8,407 nt of DNA from Candidatus Eiseniibacteriota bacterium (GTDB taxonomy: Bacteria; Eisenbacteria; RBG-16-71-46; JABDJR01): contig JABDJR010000493.1 of NCBI GenBank assembly GCA_013003415.1, positions 1-8,407 on the forward strand, read 5' to 3'. The position numbers and the translations under genes were made by a program. This document shows positions 1-7,450 of the stretch, piece by piece. The stretch's first letter is position 1. The number at the start of each line of letters is the position of its first letter. The notes beneath the pieces were generated by a model. That model did no database searches. It was given only the letters and a program-made list of their open reading frames with translations, and had not been told where the DNA came from.

Positions 1-1131
1 AGCTGCATCACCGCGAGCTTCCCCCAGGAATTCCTTGTTGATTATGTCCGCGTTTACGAAGACATTCCGAACGCTTTACCCACGGTGTCCATTACTGCAC
101 CCGCTGCGGGAAGCACGCTGCCTGCGGGTAACATCACGATCACCGCGACCGCCTCGGACTCGGATGGATCCATTGCAACGGTTGAGTTCTACAACGGAGC
201 GGCCTACTTGGGCGAAGACACCACCGCCCCTTACGAATTTATTTGGAACTCTGTTCCCGACGGTTGCTACAACATCGAAGCCCGGGCCATCGACAACCTT
301 GGCGGCACGGCTACGGATAACGTTGATATCACTGTTGGTCTAGGTTGCGGTCAGCTTCCCTATTTGGGTTCTGCATACGTGTTTCCCGCCCTCATCCAAG
401 CCGAAGACTACGATGACGGAGGAGACGGCGTGGCTTACTCCGACGCCGATGCGGCCAACCAGGGGGGACAGTATCGTCCGTCCGAGGGTGTCGACATCGA
501 GAACTGCACCGATGCGGGTGGCGGGTACAACATTGGCTGGTTAAGCCCCGGTGAGTGGACCGAGTACACGGTGTCGGTGGCAACCGCCGGGACCTACGAC
601 TTCGAAGCACGTGTTGCCTCCCAATCCACCGGCGGCACGTTTCATTTAGAGTTTAACGGCGTCGACGAAACGGGAACCGTAACCGTGCCCGTAACGGGAG
701 GGTGGCAGTCATGGACAACCGTGTCCTTCACGGCAACCTTAAGCGCAGGGACTCAGGTCATGCGATTTGTGGTGGGGAGCGGCTCGTTCAACGTTAATAG
801 CTTTGAGGTGGTTGGGGTCCCTACTTCCGTTCCTCCAGGATCGACTCCTCAAGTTACAGCCTTACGCATGGCTAGCCCCAATCCTTTCAGCCCTCGCACC
901 ACCATCCATTACGATCTCCAGGTCCCCGCCAATGTCGACGTCAGCATCTTCGATGCACGAGGTCGTCGCGTAACCACGCTTCTTTCTGACGAGCGGCTTC
1001 CCGCTGGTTCGCACCGGGTGGTTTGGGATGGTCGCGACGCCAACGGAAACGCGGTTGCCGGGGGCGTGTACTTCAGCAAACTGAACGCGGGTAACCGGTC
1101 GTCAACTCTGAGGATGGTTTTGCTTAAGTAG
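1..1131 (+). CDS. Secreted multidomain glycoside hydrolase, 3' part (GH16-like tail, bacterial Ig, CBM6, FlgD-Ig-like C-terminal domain)
   Basis: The reading frame is open from base 1 and ends at TAG 1129-1131, giving 376 residues; the start lies outside the window. Residues 9-20 (PQEFLVDYVRVY) match the closing strand typical of GH16 laminarinase/beta-glucanase domains, so the missing upstream part is probably the catalytic domain. Residues about 29-113 form a bacterial Ig-like domain (PAAGSTLPAG, then VEFYNG, then AIDNLGG). Residues about 127-272 are a clear CBM6: IQAEDYD, a GGQYR..EGVDI segment, NIGWLSPGEWTEYTV, then TGGWQSW. CBM6 modules bind beta-glucans, xylan or related glycans. Residues about 290-376 resemble a FlgD Ig / type IX secretion C-terminal domain (SPNPFSP, VSIFDARGRRV, WDGRDANGNAVAGGVYF, ending RMVLLK), which suggests export and surface sorting. 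The GH16 call rests on about 20 residues and is the weakest part; the CBM6 and C-terminal domain calls are strong. The GTG at base 85 is internal, not a start. Confidence 0.9.
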   Translation, partial: SCITASFPQEFLVDYVRVYEDIPNALPTVSITAPAAGSTLPAGNITITATASDSDGSIATVEFYNGAAYLGEDTTAPYEFIWNSVPDGCYNIEARAIDNLGGTATDNVDITVGLGCGQLPYLGSAYVFPALIQAEDYDDGGDGVAYSDADAANQGGQYRPSEGVDIENCTDAGGGYNIGWLSPGEWTEYTVSVATAGTYDFEARVASQSTGGTFHLEFNGVDETGTVTVPVTGGWQSWTTVSFTATLSAGTQVMRFVVGSGSFNVNSFEVVGVPTSVPPGSTPQVTALRMASPNPFSPRTTIHYDLQVPANVDVSIFDARGRRVTTLLSDERLPAGSHRVVWDGRDANGNAVAGGVYFSKLNAGNRSSTLRMVLLK

Positions 1132-1133
1132 TC

Positions 1134-1147
1134 GAAGGGAATCCTTC
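1134..1147. terminator. Weak hairpin between convergent genes
   Basis: GAAGG (1134-1138) pairs with CCTTC (1143-1147) around a four-base loop. It lies in the 24-base gap between two converging stop codons, where a bidirectional terminator would be expected. The stem is short and neither strand has a following T-tract, so intrinsic terminator function is doubtful. Confidence 0.2.
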
Positions 1148-1155
1148 AGCTCAGG

Positions 1156-2202
1156 TTACTCCGGCTTCTCATCCCCGAACCATGTGCGGAGCACTTCGGC
1201 GGCCGGCTTGCTCTGTGGTGTGAATAGACGGTCCCAAGATCCCTCAAAGGGCTCCGGGTCCGTACCCCACCTCCACCAGTAGACTCCCGCCACCCAGGGT
1301 TCGTGCCAAAAGGTTCGAAAGAAAGCCTCGTAGCAGTTGGCCTGGGTTTGAAAGTCGATGTCTTTATGGTCGTAGGTTTCCGGCCAATTCCAGGGCTCCA
1401 TGGCCGTGTCCTTTGTGCTTTTGTATCCTTGCTCTGTAAACACGACGGGTTTCTCGAACTTTTTGGAGATGGCTTCGATGCGCGCCTTATGCGGTTGCCA
1501 TCCTAGAATGAGATCTTCTACAGACGGGGTTGGCTGATCGCTGAGCGGGAAGTACCCCTGGATGCCAATGAAATCGAGGTCGTCCCAAAACGCAATGTGT
1601 TCAAATTCCTCGTACCAGTTCGCGGCATAGGTGAGCTTACCGTCGTAGATCTCTCGAATGGCAGCAATGAGTTCTCGCCACTCCGCTTCGTGGGTGATGG
1701 CAGGGTTGGCCAGCTCGGTTCCTATACAGAGGATCGCGGTGTTGTGGCTGGCTGCAAGCTGTGCATAGTGCAGCATGAAGGCGTTGTAATTTTCAAACCA
1801 CAGCTGCCAACTTTTCTCACTGGGGAATTCGATGTCGGAGCGCAGCTTGCCATCTCGCCGGTCAAGAAGCCAAACATGAGGTTTGAGCATCGTCTTGATG
1901 CCGGTTTCGCGCGCGAGGCGCGCCGTCTCAGCTAGACCGTGATCAGTTTCTCCCCAGGTCCCTTCGTTCGTGAGCCGTATCTCTGGGGCATCGTACTGTT
2001 GCTGATAACCAAAGGGCGTGAGGCTGATCCACTCCACATGATGAATGGCCAGGGTGTCCATGTTCGCCTTGGTTACATCATGCCGCCAAACAAGATTGAC
2101 GCCACGATGTTTGTCGCTTTGGGAATGCTCCGCATCAGCACCCGTACAGCTCGTGAGCATCAGACAGGCAAGAGGTATGGTGAAGATCTTTATCCGGAGC
2201 AG
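1156..2202 (-). CDS. GH113-like glycoside hydrolase (beta-mannanase type), outer-membrane lipoprotein
   Basis: This is a TIM-barrel glycosidase of clan GH-A, closest by pattern to GH113 beta-1,4-mannanases, which cleave mannan backbones with retention of configuration. Counting from the ATG at 2160, the barrel starts at RGVNLVWRHDVT (19-30), with WISLTPFGYQ at 44-53 and a KPHVWL strand at 93-98. The proposed acid/base is E149 in CIGTELA, and the proposed nucleophile is E243 in VVFTEQGYKS. A late YWWRWGTD motif (294-301) fits the substrate-binding end of the barrel. The first ATG gives MLTSC, which cuts off an obvious signal. The frame stays open upstream and encodes LLRIKIFTIPLACLMLTSC, a textbook lipoprotein signal with lipobox LTSC. 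I therefore place the start at CTG 2202-2200, four bases after GGAGG; the conservative alternative is ATG 2160. Thr at +2 after the Cys fits outer-membrane sorting. The gene follows the exported protein ending at 2255 by 52 bases and is probably co-transcribed with it. Exact family and substrate are inferred from motifs only. Confidence 0.85.
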   Translation of the reverse strand: MLRIKIFTIPLACLMLTSCTGADAEHSQSDKHRGVNLVWRHDVTKANMDTLAIHHVEWISLTPFGYQQQYDAPEIRLTNEGTWGETDHGLAETARLARETGIKTMLKPHVWLLDRRDGKLRSDIEFPSEKSWQLWFENYNAFMLHYAQLAASHNTAILCIGTELANPAITHEAEWRELIAAIREIYDGKLTYAANWYEEFEHIAFWDDLDFIGIQGYFPLSDQPTPSVEDLILGWQPHKARIEAISKKFEKPVVFTEQGYKSTKDTAMEPWNWPETYDHKDIDFQTQANCYEAFFRTFWHEPWVAGVYWWRWGTDPEPFEGSWDRLFTPQSKPAAEVLRTWFGDEKPE

Positions 2203-2206
2203 ATGG

Positions 2207-2211
2207 CCTCC
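2207..2211 (-). promoter_or_regulatory. Shine-Dalgarno GGAGG supporting a CTG start
   Basis: On the minus strand GGAGG (2211-2207) is followed by CCAT and then CTG at 2202. The CTG is in frame with the glycosidase and opens its lipoprotein signal sequence. The ATG at 2160 lies 46 bases beyond this site and has no comparable ribosome binding site directly before it. The spacing of four bases is short but workable. Confidence 0.5.
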
Positions 2212-2254
2212 ACAGCAGATAGCTTTCCCATCTTCGTGAGCCTTGAAAGGGCTA

Positions 2255-3085
2255 TCAGCGCGGATCGATGAATCGGCGTTTTAGCTTTCCGAGTGTCATG
2301 GGTTCCACCGGCGTTTGTGCGTCATAGCCGGGGCTGAACTCGATGGTAAAGAAGTCGCGGTAGTTGCTGTCGGTTCCGGGAATCAGCTCATCGGCGACTT
2401 CGATGATGGGGTCGACCATGCCCGTCGCGCTCCCTGTGGTTGCAGGGGTTCCGACTACACCCATCCGCGCAGTGGCCGTCATCGCTACAAGAATAATAAC
2501 GTCAGGTGGGATGCTGTGAGTGTCATCGATGGAGAATTCGGTAACGGGATCGATATCTTCTCCATCGACGTCGAGATTCTCCTGAATAAGAACGGATGTG
2601 CCGACGGGTTGGTACCGAAAGAACGAAGTGGCTTGCGCTCCAAAGATCGGCTCGACGTCTACGGAACCAGAAGCGACCAGGTGCACGGGAACATCAGTAA
2701 CGCTGACGGGCGGCTCGGCAGTTTGGACAACCTTTGCCCCGAAGTTGATTGAAGTGTTTGTTGACAGCGTAAGGTTCGTGCCGGCCTGGGAAATGTCCCA
2801 ATTGACCTGCGCGATGCCAACGGGTGGGGCCTCAGTTCCAAAAGCAACAACTCCCGAAACCTCGTATCCGGTCCCAGAGAGTGTTTCCGTGTGGGGCTCA
2901 GGCATACTGAAATCCGAGCCCATGAAACTAGTGCTATTCACCTCAAGCGTCTGAACTTCAAGGGAGATGCTCTCTTGCCAGATGGCCGGCGAAAGGGTTC
3001 CTTGGGCATCGGCACGCCCGGTAAAGAGAACAAGCGCGAGAGCGACTAAGGCTAGGGCAGGTTTTGCGTACTGAGCGAAAGACAT
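2255..3085 (-). CDS. Exported protein of unknown family
   Basis: This 276-residue protein has a Sec signal peptide: K8 in the n-region, a hydrophobic ALALVALALVLFTG stretch, and a likely cut after ADA at residue 27 (ADA|QG). The mature part is rich in Thr, Val, Ser and Pro, has no cysteine, and alternates short beta-like segments, suggesting a beta-sandwich secreted to the periplasm or beyond. I see no catalytic motif, no second membrane segment and no sorting tail; it ends in the basic LKRRFIDPR. A FFTIEFSPGYD segment near residues 245-255 is the most distinctive string, but I cannot assign it to a family. The start is well supported: GGAGGAA (3099-3093) lies seven bases before the ATG. Stop TGA is 52 bases before the proposed start of the GH113-like lipoprotein gene on the same strand, so the two probably form an operon. 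That context hints at a role in glycan handling, which is inference only. Confidence 0.8.
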   Translation of the reverse strand: MSFAQYAKPALALVALALVLFTGRADAQGTLSPAIWQESISLEVQTLEVNSTSFMGSDFSMPEPHTETLSGTGYEVSGVVAFGTEAPPVGIAQVNWDISQAGTNLTLSTNTSINFGAKVVQTAEPPVSVTDVPVHLVASGSVDVEPIFGAQATSFFRYQPVGTSVLIQENLDVDGEDIDPVTEFSIDDTHSIPPDVIILVAMTATARMGVVGTPATTGSATGMVDPIIEVADELIPGTDSNYRDFFTIEFSPGYDAQTPVEPMTLGKLKRRFIDPR

Positions 3086-3232
3086 CTCTGAATTCCTCCG
3101 AGGGTGGGGGGCCGGCCGAATGATTGGCTTGGTGTGGCCATCCTAACAGGCCCCAGGTTTCTAGTGACTCTGACTCCTTAAGTCTTACATGTTGTCCAAA
3201 TTAACTTTTGACGACATATCATCTTGACGTGT

Positions 3233-3246
3233 CGTTGGAGGCAACG
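3233..3246 (+). promoter_or_regulatory. Small hairpin carrying the only SD-like sequence before the Fic gene
   Basis: CGTTG (3233-3237) and CAACG (3242-3246) are perfect inverted arms around GAGG. The only purine-rich ribosome-binding-like sequence upstream of the Fic ATG (GGAGG, 3237-3241) sits in this loop and is 18 bases from the ATG, too far for normal use. The element lies in the 174-bp divergent intergenic region (3086-3259). That region also has TTGACG at 3208-3213 and 3224-3229, but I could not pair either convincingly with a -10 element. Confidence 0.25.
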
Positions 3247-3259
3247 TTAGACTTCAAAC

Positions 3260-4426
3260 ATGTCGCAAGAACCTAAAAATGACAACACGTTTAACAGGAC
3301 CTGGCGTCCTCAAGATCCCTATAACGACCTGCCTAAATTGCCACCGCAGAATGAGTTAGAGACGAAACCCATTCTCCGCCAGGCCATTCGCTCCAGAGCA
3401 GCGCTCTCCGAGCTAAAAAAGGCCACCGAGCTAATCCCAAACTCGGCCATGCTCATCAATACCCTTCCCCTTCTAGAAGCCCAGGCTAGTTCGGAAATCG
3501 AGAACATCGTGACGACAGCCGATCAGCTCTTCCGGCATTTCCAAGCTCCCGAGCAGGACAATCCGAGTATCCGCGAGGCCCTTCGTTATCGTGAGGCGTT
3601 GCTGGAAGGGCTACGCGATTTAGAAACGCGTCCGCTTTGCACTCGATCTGCGGAGGCCATTTGTTCGCGTATCAAAGACATGACCATGACGATACGGAAG
3701 ATCCCGGGAACCAAGATTGCCAATGCCATTTCTGGAGAAGTGATCTACACGCCACCGGATGGGGAGCAACGACTCCGCGATCTACTCACAAACTGGGAGC
3801 AGTTTATGCACCGGCGCTCCGAGCTTGATCCGCTCATCGTCATGGCCGTGGCGCACTATCAATTCGAAGCCATTCACCCGTTCCTTGATGGAAATGGAAG
3901 GACGGGCCGGGTTCTAAACAGTTTGTTTCTGGTTGATCAAAAACTGCTTGGACTGCCTACTCTGTACTTGAGTCGCTACATCATCACGCATAAGGAAGCT
4001 TACTATGGTTTGCTCCTGGAAGTGACGCGTCGTGGGTCCTGGGAGAAGTGGATCTTGTACATGCTGCAAGCCGTGGAAGAGACATCCCGATGGACGACGG
4101 AACGGATTGACTCGATTCGGGAACTGCTTGAACACACGAGTGCCTATGTGCGCGAGCGAGCACCGAAGATCTATTCCTGGGAACTGATGGAAGTGATCTT
4201 CAGCCAGCCCTATTGTCGCATCCGAAACTTAGTGGAGGCTGAGATCGTCGGGCGACAAGCTGCCTCTCGGTACCTAAAGGCACTGTCCAGTATTGGAGTT
4301 TTAGAAGAGCAACAATCCGGACGGGAAAAACTCTTTGTCCATCCTAAACTTCTAGGCTTACTGACAGGGCACAAAAGCACGTTCACTCCGTATACGGCAG
4401 CTGAGGAGCAGAAACCTTACCTTTAG
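3260..4426 (+). CDS. Class II Fic-domain protein adenylyltransferase
   Basis: This 388-residue cytoplasmic protein belongs to the Fic family, whose members transfer AMP (occasionally another nucleotide part) to hydroxyl side chains of target proteins and may also remove it. The full catalytic motif HPFLDGNGRTGR is at 206-217, with H206 as the expected base and D210/N212 around the metal. The flap strand GEVIYTPP (159-166) precedes it, as usual. An N-terminal Fic_N region (about 35-95) contains the auto-inhibitory motif S-x-x-x-E-N (S77 to N82, within SSEIEN), which makes this a class II enzyme held off by its own glutamate E81. A C-terminal winged-helix-like segment (about 302-365) could bind DNA or mediate contacts. 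The layout and length match Shewanella SoFic-type proteins. The in-frame TAG at 3248-3250 rules out an earlier start. No antitoxin gene is adjacent, which fits self-inhibition. The target is unknown. Confidence 0.93.
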   Translation: MSQEPKNDNTFNRTWRPQDPYNDLPKLPPQNELETKPILRQAIRSRAALSELKKATELIPNSAMLINTLPLLEAQASSEIENIVTTADQLFRHFQAPEQDNPSIREALRYREALLEGLRDLETRPLCTRSAEAICSRIKDMTMTIRKIPGTKIANAISGEVIYTPPDGEQRLRDLLTNWEQFMHRRSELDPLIVMAVAHYQFEAIHPFLDGNGRTGRVLNSLFLVDQKLLGLPTLYLSRYIITHKEAYYGLLLEVTRRGSWEKWILYMLQAVEETSRWTTERIDSIRELLEHTSAYVRERAPKIYSWELMEVIFSQPYCRIRNLVEAEIVGRQAASRYLKALSSIGVLEEQQSGREKLFVHPKLLGLLTGHKSTFTPYTAAEEQKPYL

Positions 4427-4482
4427 CTTTCAGGTCGAAGTTGTTTCCTAATATCCGAAAACTTCTGAATCGACTTCGAGGT

Positions 4483-4512
4483 TTGGCGCGGGCTCAAGGC
4501 TTAGGTTAGAGT
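4483..4512 (+). promoter_or_regulatory. Weak sigma70-like promoter candidate for the kinase fusion gene
   Basis: TTGGCG (4483-4488) and TAGAGT (4507-4512) each match four of six consensus bases and are 18 bases apart, about 40 bases before the ATG at 4553. Matches this good occur by chance, so this is only a candidate. Nothing else stands out in the 126-bp gap 4427-4552, and no intrinsic terminator for the Fic gene is visible there. Confidence 0.2.
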
Positions 4513-4552
4513 TATTCTCGATGAGCGCACAAAACCCGACAAGAGAGAGACG

Positions 4553-7450
4553 ATGATCGGCACCACCATTTCCCACTACTCTGTTGTATCCAAGCTTGGC
4601 GAAGGTGGGATGGGTGAGGTTTACCGTGCCCGTGACACCAAACTCGAGCGCGATGTGGCGATTAAAGTACTCCCTCAAGATCTATCGCATGATCCGGAGC
4701 GGTTAGCGCGTTTTCAACGAGAGGCCAAAACCCTTGCCGCTCTCACGCAGGCAAACATCAGCGCCATCTATGGAATTGAGGAGAAGGAGGGGAACCAGTA
4801 CCTCATCCTTGAACTTGTTGAGGGGCAGGATCTTTCCGAGTTGCTCAAGGGTGGCCCTCTTCCCGTGGAAGAAGTCGCCCGGCTCACGCACCAACTCGCC
4901 GATGCCCTGACTTATGCGCACTCGAAAGGTATTGTTCATCGGGATCTCAAACCAGGAAACATTCGGATTCAGCAACCCGAAAACCAAGTGAAGGTGCTCG
5001 ACTTTGGGTTGGCCCGAGCCTTTGAGGGAAACCCCGACTCCGGACTGCCGCTTGAAGACTCGGAAACCATGGACTCGCCGATCACTCAGGGGCACGTGAT
5101 CATGGGTACCCCGCAGTACATGTCGCCGGAGCAGGCAACCGGTAGCCCTCACATTGATCACCGGAGCGACATCTATAGCATGGGCTGTGTTGTGTACGAA
5201 ATGCTGACCGGTAAGACTCCTTACAACGCTCCCGACGTTGTTTCCCTGCTGGCCGCCCATGCCACCTCACGTATTCCCAACCCCAAGGCGACTCGTGGCG
5301 ATTTACCTGCCGCTCTACAGAAGATCTTTAACAGAGCTTTGGCCAAGATTCCCGAAGATCGCTATCAGAGTGCCGCCGACTTCGCGACCGACATTCAGAC
5401 TGCCCTGGTGGGGAAGCCGGGCTCTGTAAAGAAGTCCCGCGTACTTATGGGTGGGCTGGCCACAGTGCTCGTGATCGGTTCACTTGCGGGTGCGCTTTGG
5501 TTCAACAACAAAAGCGCACAGCACAAAGCGTGGGTTCACGAGACAGCAATCCCGGGAATTGAGGAAGCCCTAGAAAACAGAGATACTGAAGCTGCCTGGA
5601 ACTTGTACCAAGAAATCCAAGTTCGCGATCCGGGTAATGAGCAAGTGGCCAAGATGGCCGACTCTTTCTCCAAAGAGATTCCTATTGTCACCGAGCCCGA
5701 AGGGGTGACCGTATACCGACGTTTCCTGGATTCCGATCCCGACGCTTGGACTTTAGTCGGCACCACGCCGATGAACGCGCGTCTGCCTTCGGGCTTTCAA
5801 CGCTTTCGCTTTGAGAAACAAGGCTACGCCACCGCCGAACTCGCTAACCATTGGTACTACATGAAGGACCAAACCACACGCTTAGCCAAAGCGGGCGAGT
5901 TTCCCGAAGATATGGTCTATATCCCGGGAGGAGAGGTCAAACTCAATATTCCGGGGTTGGATCATCTTGGGAACGTCGATATGGGGAACTACCTCATTGC
6001 CAAGGACGAAGTCACCAATGCGCAATACGCCGAGTTTGTCCGGGCCGGAGGGTATGAGAAGCCCGAGTATTGGAAGGAACCGTTTCTTCAGAACGGCGAC
6101 ACCCTGAGTTTTAGTGAAGCCATGGCGCTATTTAAAGATCGGACTGAGCAGCCCGGACCTGCTAGTTGGAAAGTTGGGGACTATCCTGATGGTCAGGGTA
6201 ACTACCCGGTTACGGGTATTTCATGGTACGAAGCCGCCGCGTACTGCAACTTCGCCGGACGGGAACTTCCGACGCTCTACCACTGGAACCGAGCCGCAGA
6301 AACGCGCATCAGCCAGATTGTCGTTCCCGAAAGTAACTTCGCGGACCAGGGGCCTTCGGAAGTGGGCGAGTACCCCGGCTTAACCGCCTTCGGAGTCCGG
6401 GATATGGCTGGGAATGCTCGCGAGTGGTGTTCGAACATGACGGACTCGGGGCACCGGGTTGTTTTGGGCGGAGGTTGGAATGATCAGCCCTACATGTTCA
6501 ACGACTTCTTTGCTCAGGACCCCTGGGACCGAAGCGAGACCAATGGATTACGCACGGTAAAGTTTCTGGATGATCACATTGCCGATACAAAAATAGTCAT
6601 CAAATCTCCCCGTAGAGATTTCATGGCGGAAGAACCGGTGTCGGATGAAGTCTTCGATGTTCTGCTGAATCTCTACAGCTACGACAAAGAACCCTTGGAG
6701 TCTGAAGTTCTGCAAACCGACAACGACCACAAAGACTACAAAGCCGAGAAGGTCGAATTCAATGCCGCCTATGGTGGCGAGCGGATGCAGGCCTACGTCT
6801 ATACTCCGAAGCAGGGAGAGGGGCCGTTCCCGACCGTGGTCTACTTCCCCGGATCGAATGCCATTCATGGGAGCAGCAGCGATCACTTAATGCGCGCCCG
6901 CTGGGACTGGTTCATGAAGCAAGGTTACGCCTTTATTTATCCCATCTACAAAAGCACCTATGAACGGGGCGACGAGTTGGACAGCGACTACCCCGATGAA
7001 TCGCAGTTCTACCAAGATCACGTGATCATGTGGGGCAAAGACATGTCCCGAGCAATCGACTATTTAGAGAGTCGACCTGAGTTTGACACGGATCGGCTTG
7101 CCTACTTTGGTGCCAGCTGGGGTGGAGGTATGGGACCGATCATGTTGGCCATCGAACCGCGGTTCAAGGCCGGCGTGCTTCTTGTGGCCGGGTTTTTGAT
7201 TCAGAAAGCGAAACCGGCGGCCGACCCGATCAACTTTGTTACTCGGGTTAAAATTCCCGTGCTCATGCTCAACGGAAAGTACGATCATTTCTTTCCGGTT
7301 GAGAGTACTCAGATCCCTCTTTACAAGTTGCTGGGAACCCCTCCCGAGCACAAAAAGCACTTCCTTTATGAGGATGGGCACCGCGTCCCTAACGATGATC
7401 TCATTCGGGAGACCCTGGCCTGGCTTGAGAAATACGTGGGTAAGAGCTAG
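4553..7450 (+). CDS. Transmembrane Ser/Thr kinase fused to SUMF1-fold and alpha/beta-hydrolase domains
   Basis: This 965-residue fusion has four parts. (a) A complete Hanks-type kinase, about 9-285: glycine loop GEGGMGEVY (16-24), K38, E57, HRDLKPGN (129-136), DFG (150-152), and GTPQYMSPE closing a Ser/Thr/acidic activation loop. (b) One membrane helix at about 297-317, then a helical stretch and a PEGA-like segment (about 378-430). (c) A SUMF1/FGE-sulfatase-fold domain, about 453-670: MVYIPGGE, KDEVTNAQYAEF, PVTGISWYEAAAYCNFAGR, RDMAGNAREWC, VVLGGGW. The copper-binding cysteine pair of true formylglycine enzymes is absent, so a binding role is likelier. (d) An alpha/beta hydrolase, about 735-965, of the dienelactone-hydrolase / acetyl-esterase kind, with triad candidates S855 (GASWGG), D911 (NGKYDHF) and H943 (EDGHR). 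The expected topology is kinase inside and the rest outside. Kinase-SUMF1 fusions are known; the added hydrolase suggests a receptor that senses or processes a ligand. A purine run GAGAGAGA ending at 4550 may serve as ribosome binding site. Confidence 0.93.
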   Translation: MIGTTISHYSVVSKLGEGGMGEVYRARDTKLERDVAIKVLPQDLSHDPERLARFQREAKTLAALTQANISAIYGIEEKEGNQYLILELVEGQDLSELLKGGPLPVEEVARLTHQLADALTYAHSKGIVHRDLKPGNIRIQQPENQVKVLDFGLARAFEGNPDSGLPLEDSETMDSPITQGHVIMGTPQYMSPEQATGSPHIDHRSDIYSMGCVVYEMLTGKTPYNAPDVVSLLAAHATSRIPNPKATRGDLPAALQKIFNRALAKIPEDRYQSAADFATDIQTALVGKPGSVKKSRVLMGGLATVLVIGSLAGALWFNNKSAQHKAWVHETAIPGIEEALENRDTEAAWNLYQEIQVRDPGNEQVAKMADSFSKEIPIVTEPEGVTVYRRFLDSDPDAWTLVGTTPMNARLPSGFQRFRFEKQGYATAELANHWYYMKDQTTRLAKAGEFPEDMVYIPGGEVKLNIPGLDHLGNVDMGNYLIAKDEVTNAQYAEFVRAGGYEKPEYWKEPFLQNGDTLSFSEAMALFKDRTEQPGPASWKVGDYPDGQGNYPVTGISWYEAAAYCNFAGRELPTLYHWNRAAETRISQIVVPESNFADQGPSEVGEYPGLTAFGVRDMAGNAREWCSNMTDSGHRVVLGGGWNDQPYMFNDFFAQDPWDRSETNGLRTVKFLDDHIADTKIVIKSPRRDFMAEEPVSDEVFDVLLNLYSYDKEPLESEVLQTDNDHKDYKAEKVEFNAAYGGERMQAYVYTPKQGEGPFPTVVYFPGSNAIHGSSSDHLMRARWDWFMKQGYAFIYPIYKSTYERGDELDSDYPDESQFYQDHVIMWGKDMSRAIDYLESRPEFDTDRLAYFGASWGGGMGPIMLAIEPRFKAGVLLVAGFLIQKAKPAADPINFVTRVKIPVLMLNGKYDHFFPVESTQIPLYKLLGTPPEHKKHFLYEDGHRVPNDDLIRETLAWLEKYVGKS

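Noticed and set aside
85..1131. GTG at 85 as the start of a separate Ig-CBM6 protein.
   Set aside because: The frame is open to base 1 and the upstream residues match the end of a GH16-type domain. No signal peptide follows the GTG, so it is an internal valine.
1597..2271. Plus-strand open frames of 112 and 110 codons opposite the GH113-like gene.
   Set aside because: They are antisense to a coding region with conserved glycosidase motifs, and their predicted proteins show no domain pattern.
3110..3117. GGCCGGCC palindrome upstream of the exported protein gene.
   Set aside because: A single short GC palindrome has no supporting context and is expected by chance or as a restriction site.
4434..4480. 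Inverted repeat TCGAAGT / ACTTCGA downstream of the Fic gene.
   Set aside because: The arms are seven bases with a loop of over 30 bases and no T-tract, which does not support a terminator or a clear operator.
4703..5260. 185-codon minus-strand open frame inside the kinase domain.
   Set aside because: It lies wholly antisense to a kinase region with all catalytic motifs, has no recognisable motif, and is explained as a codon-bias shadow.
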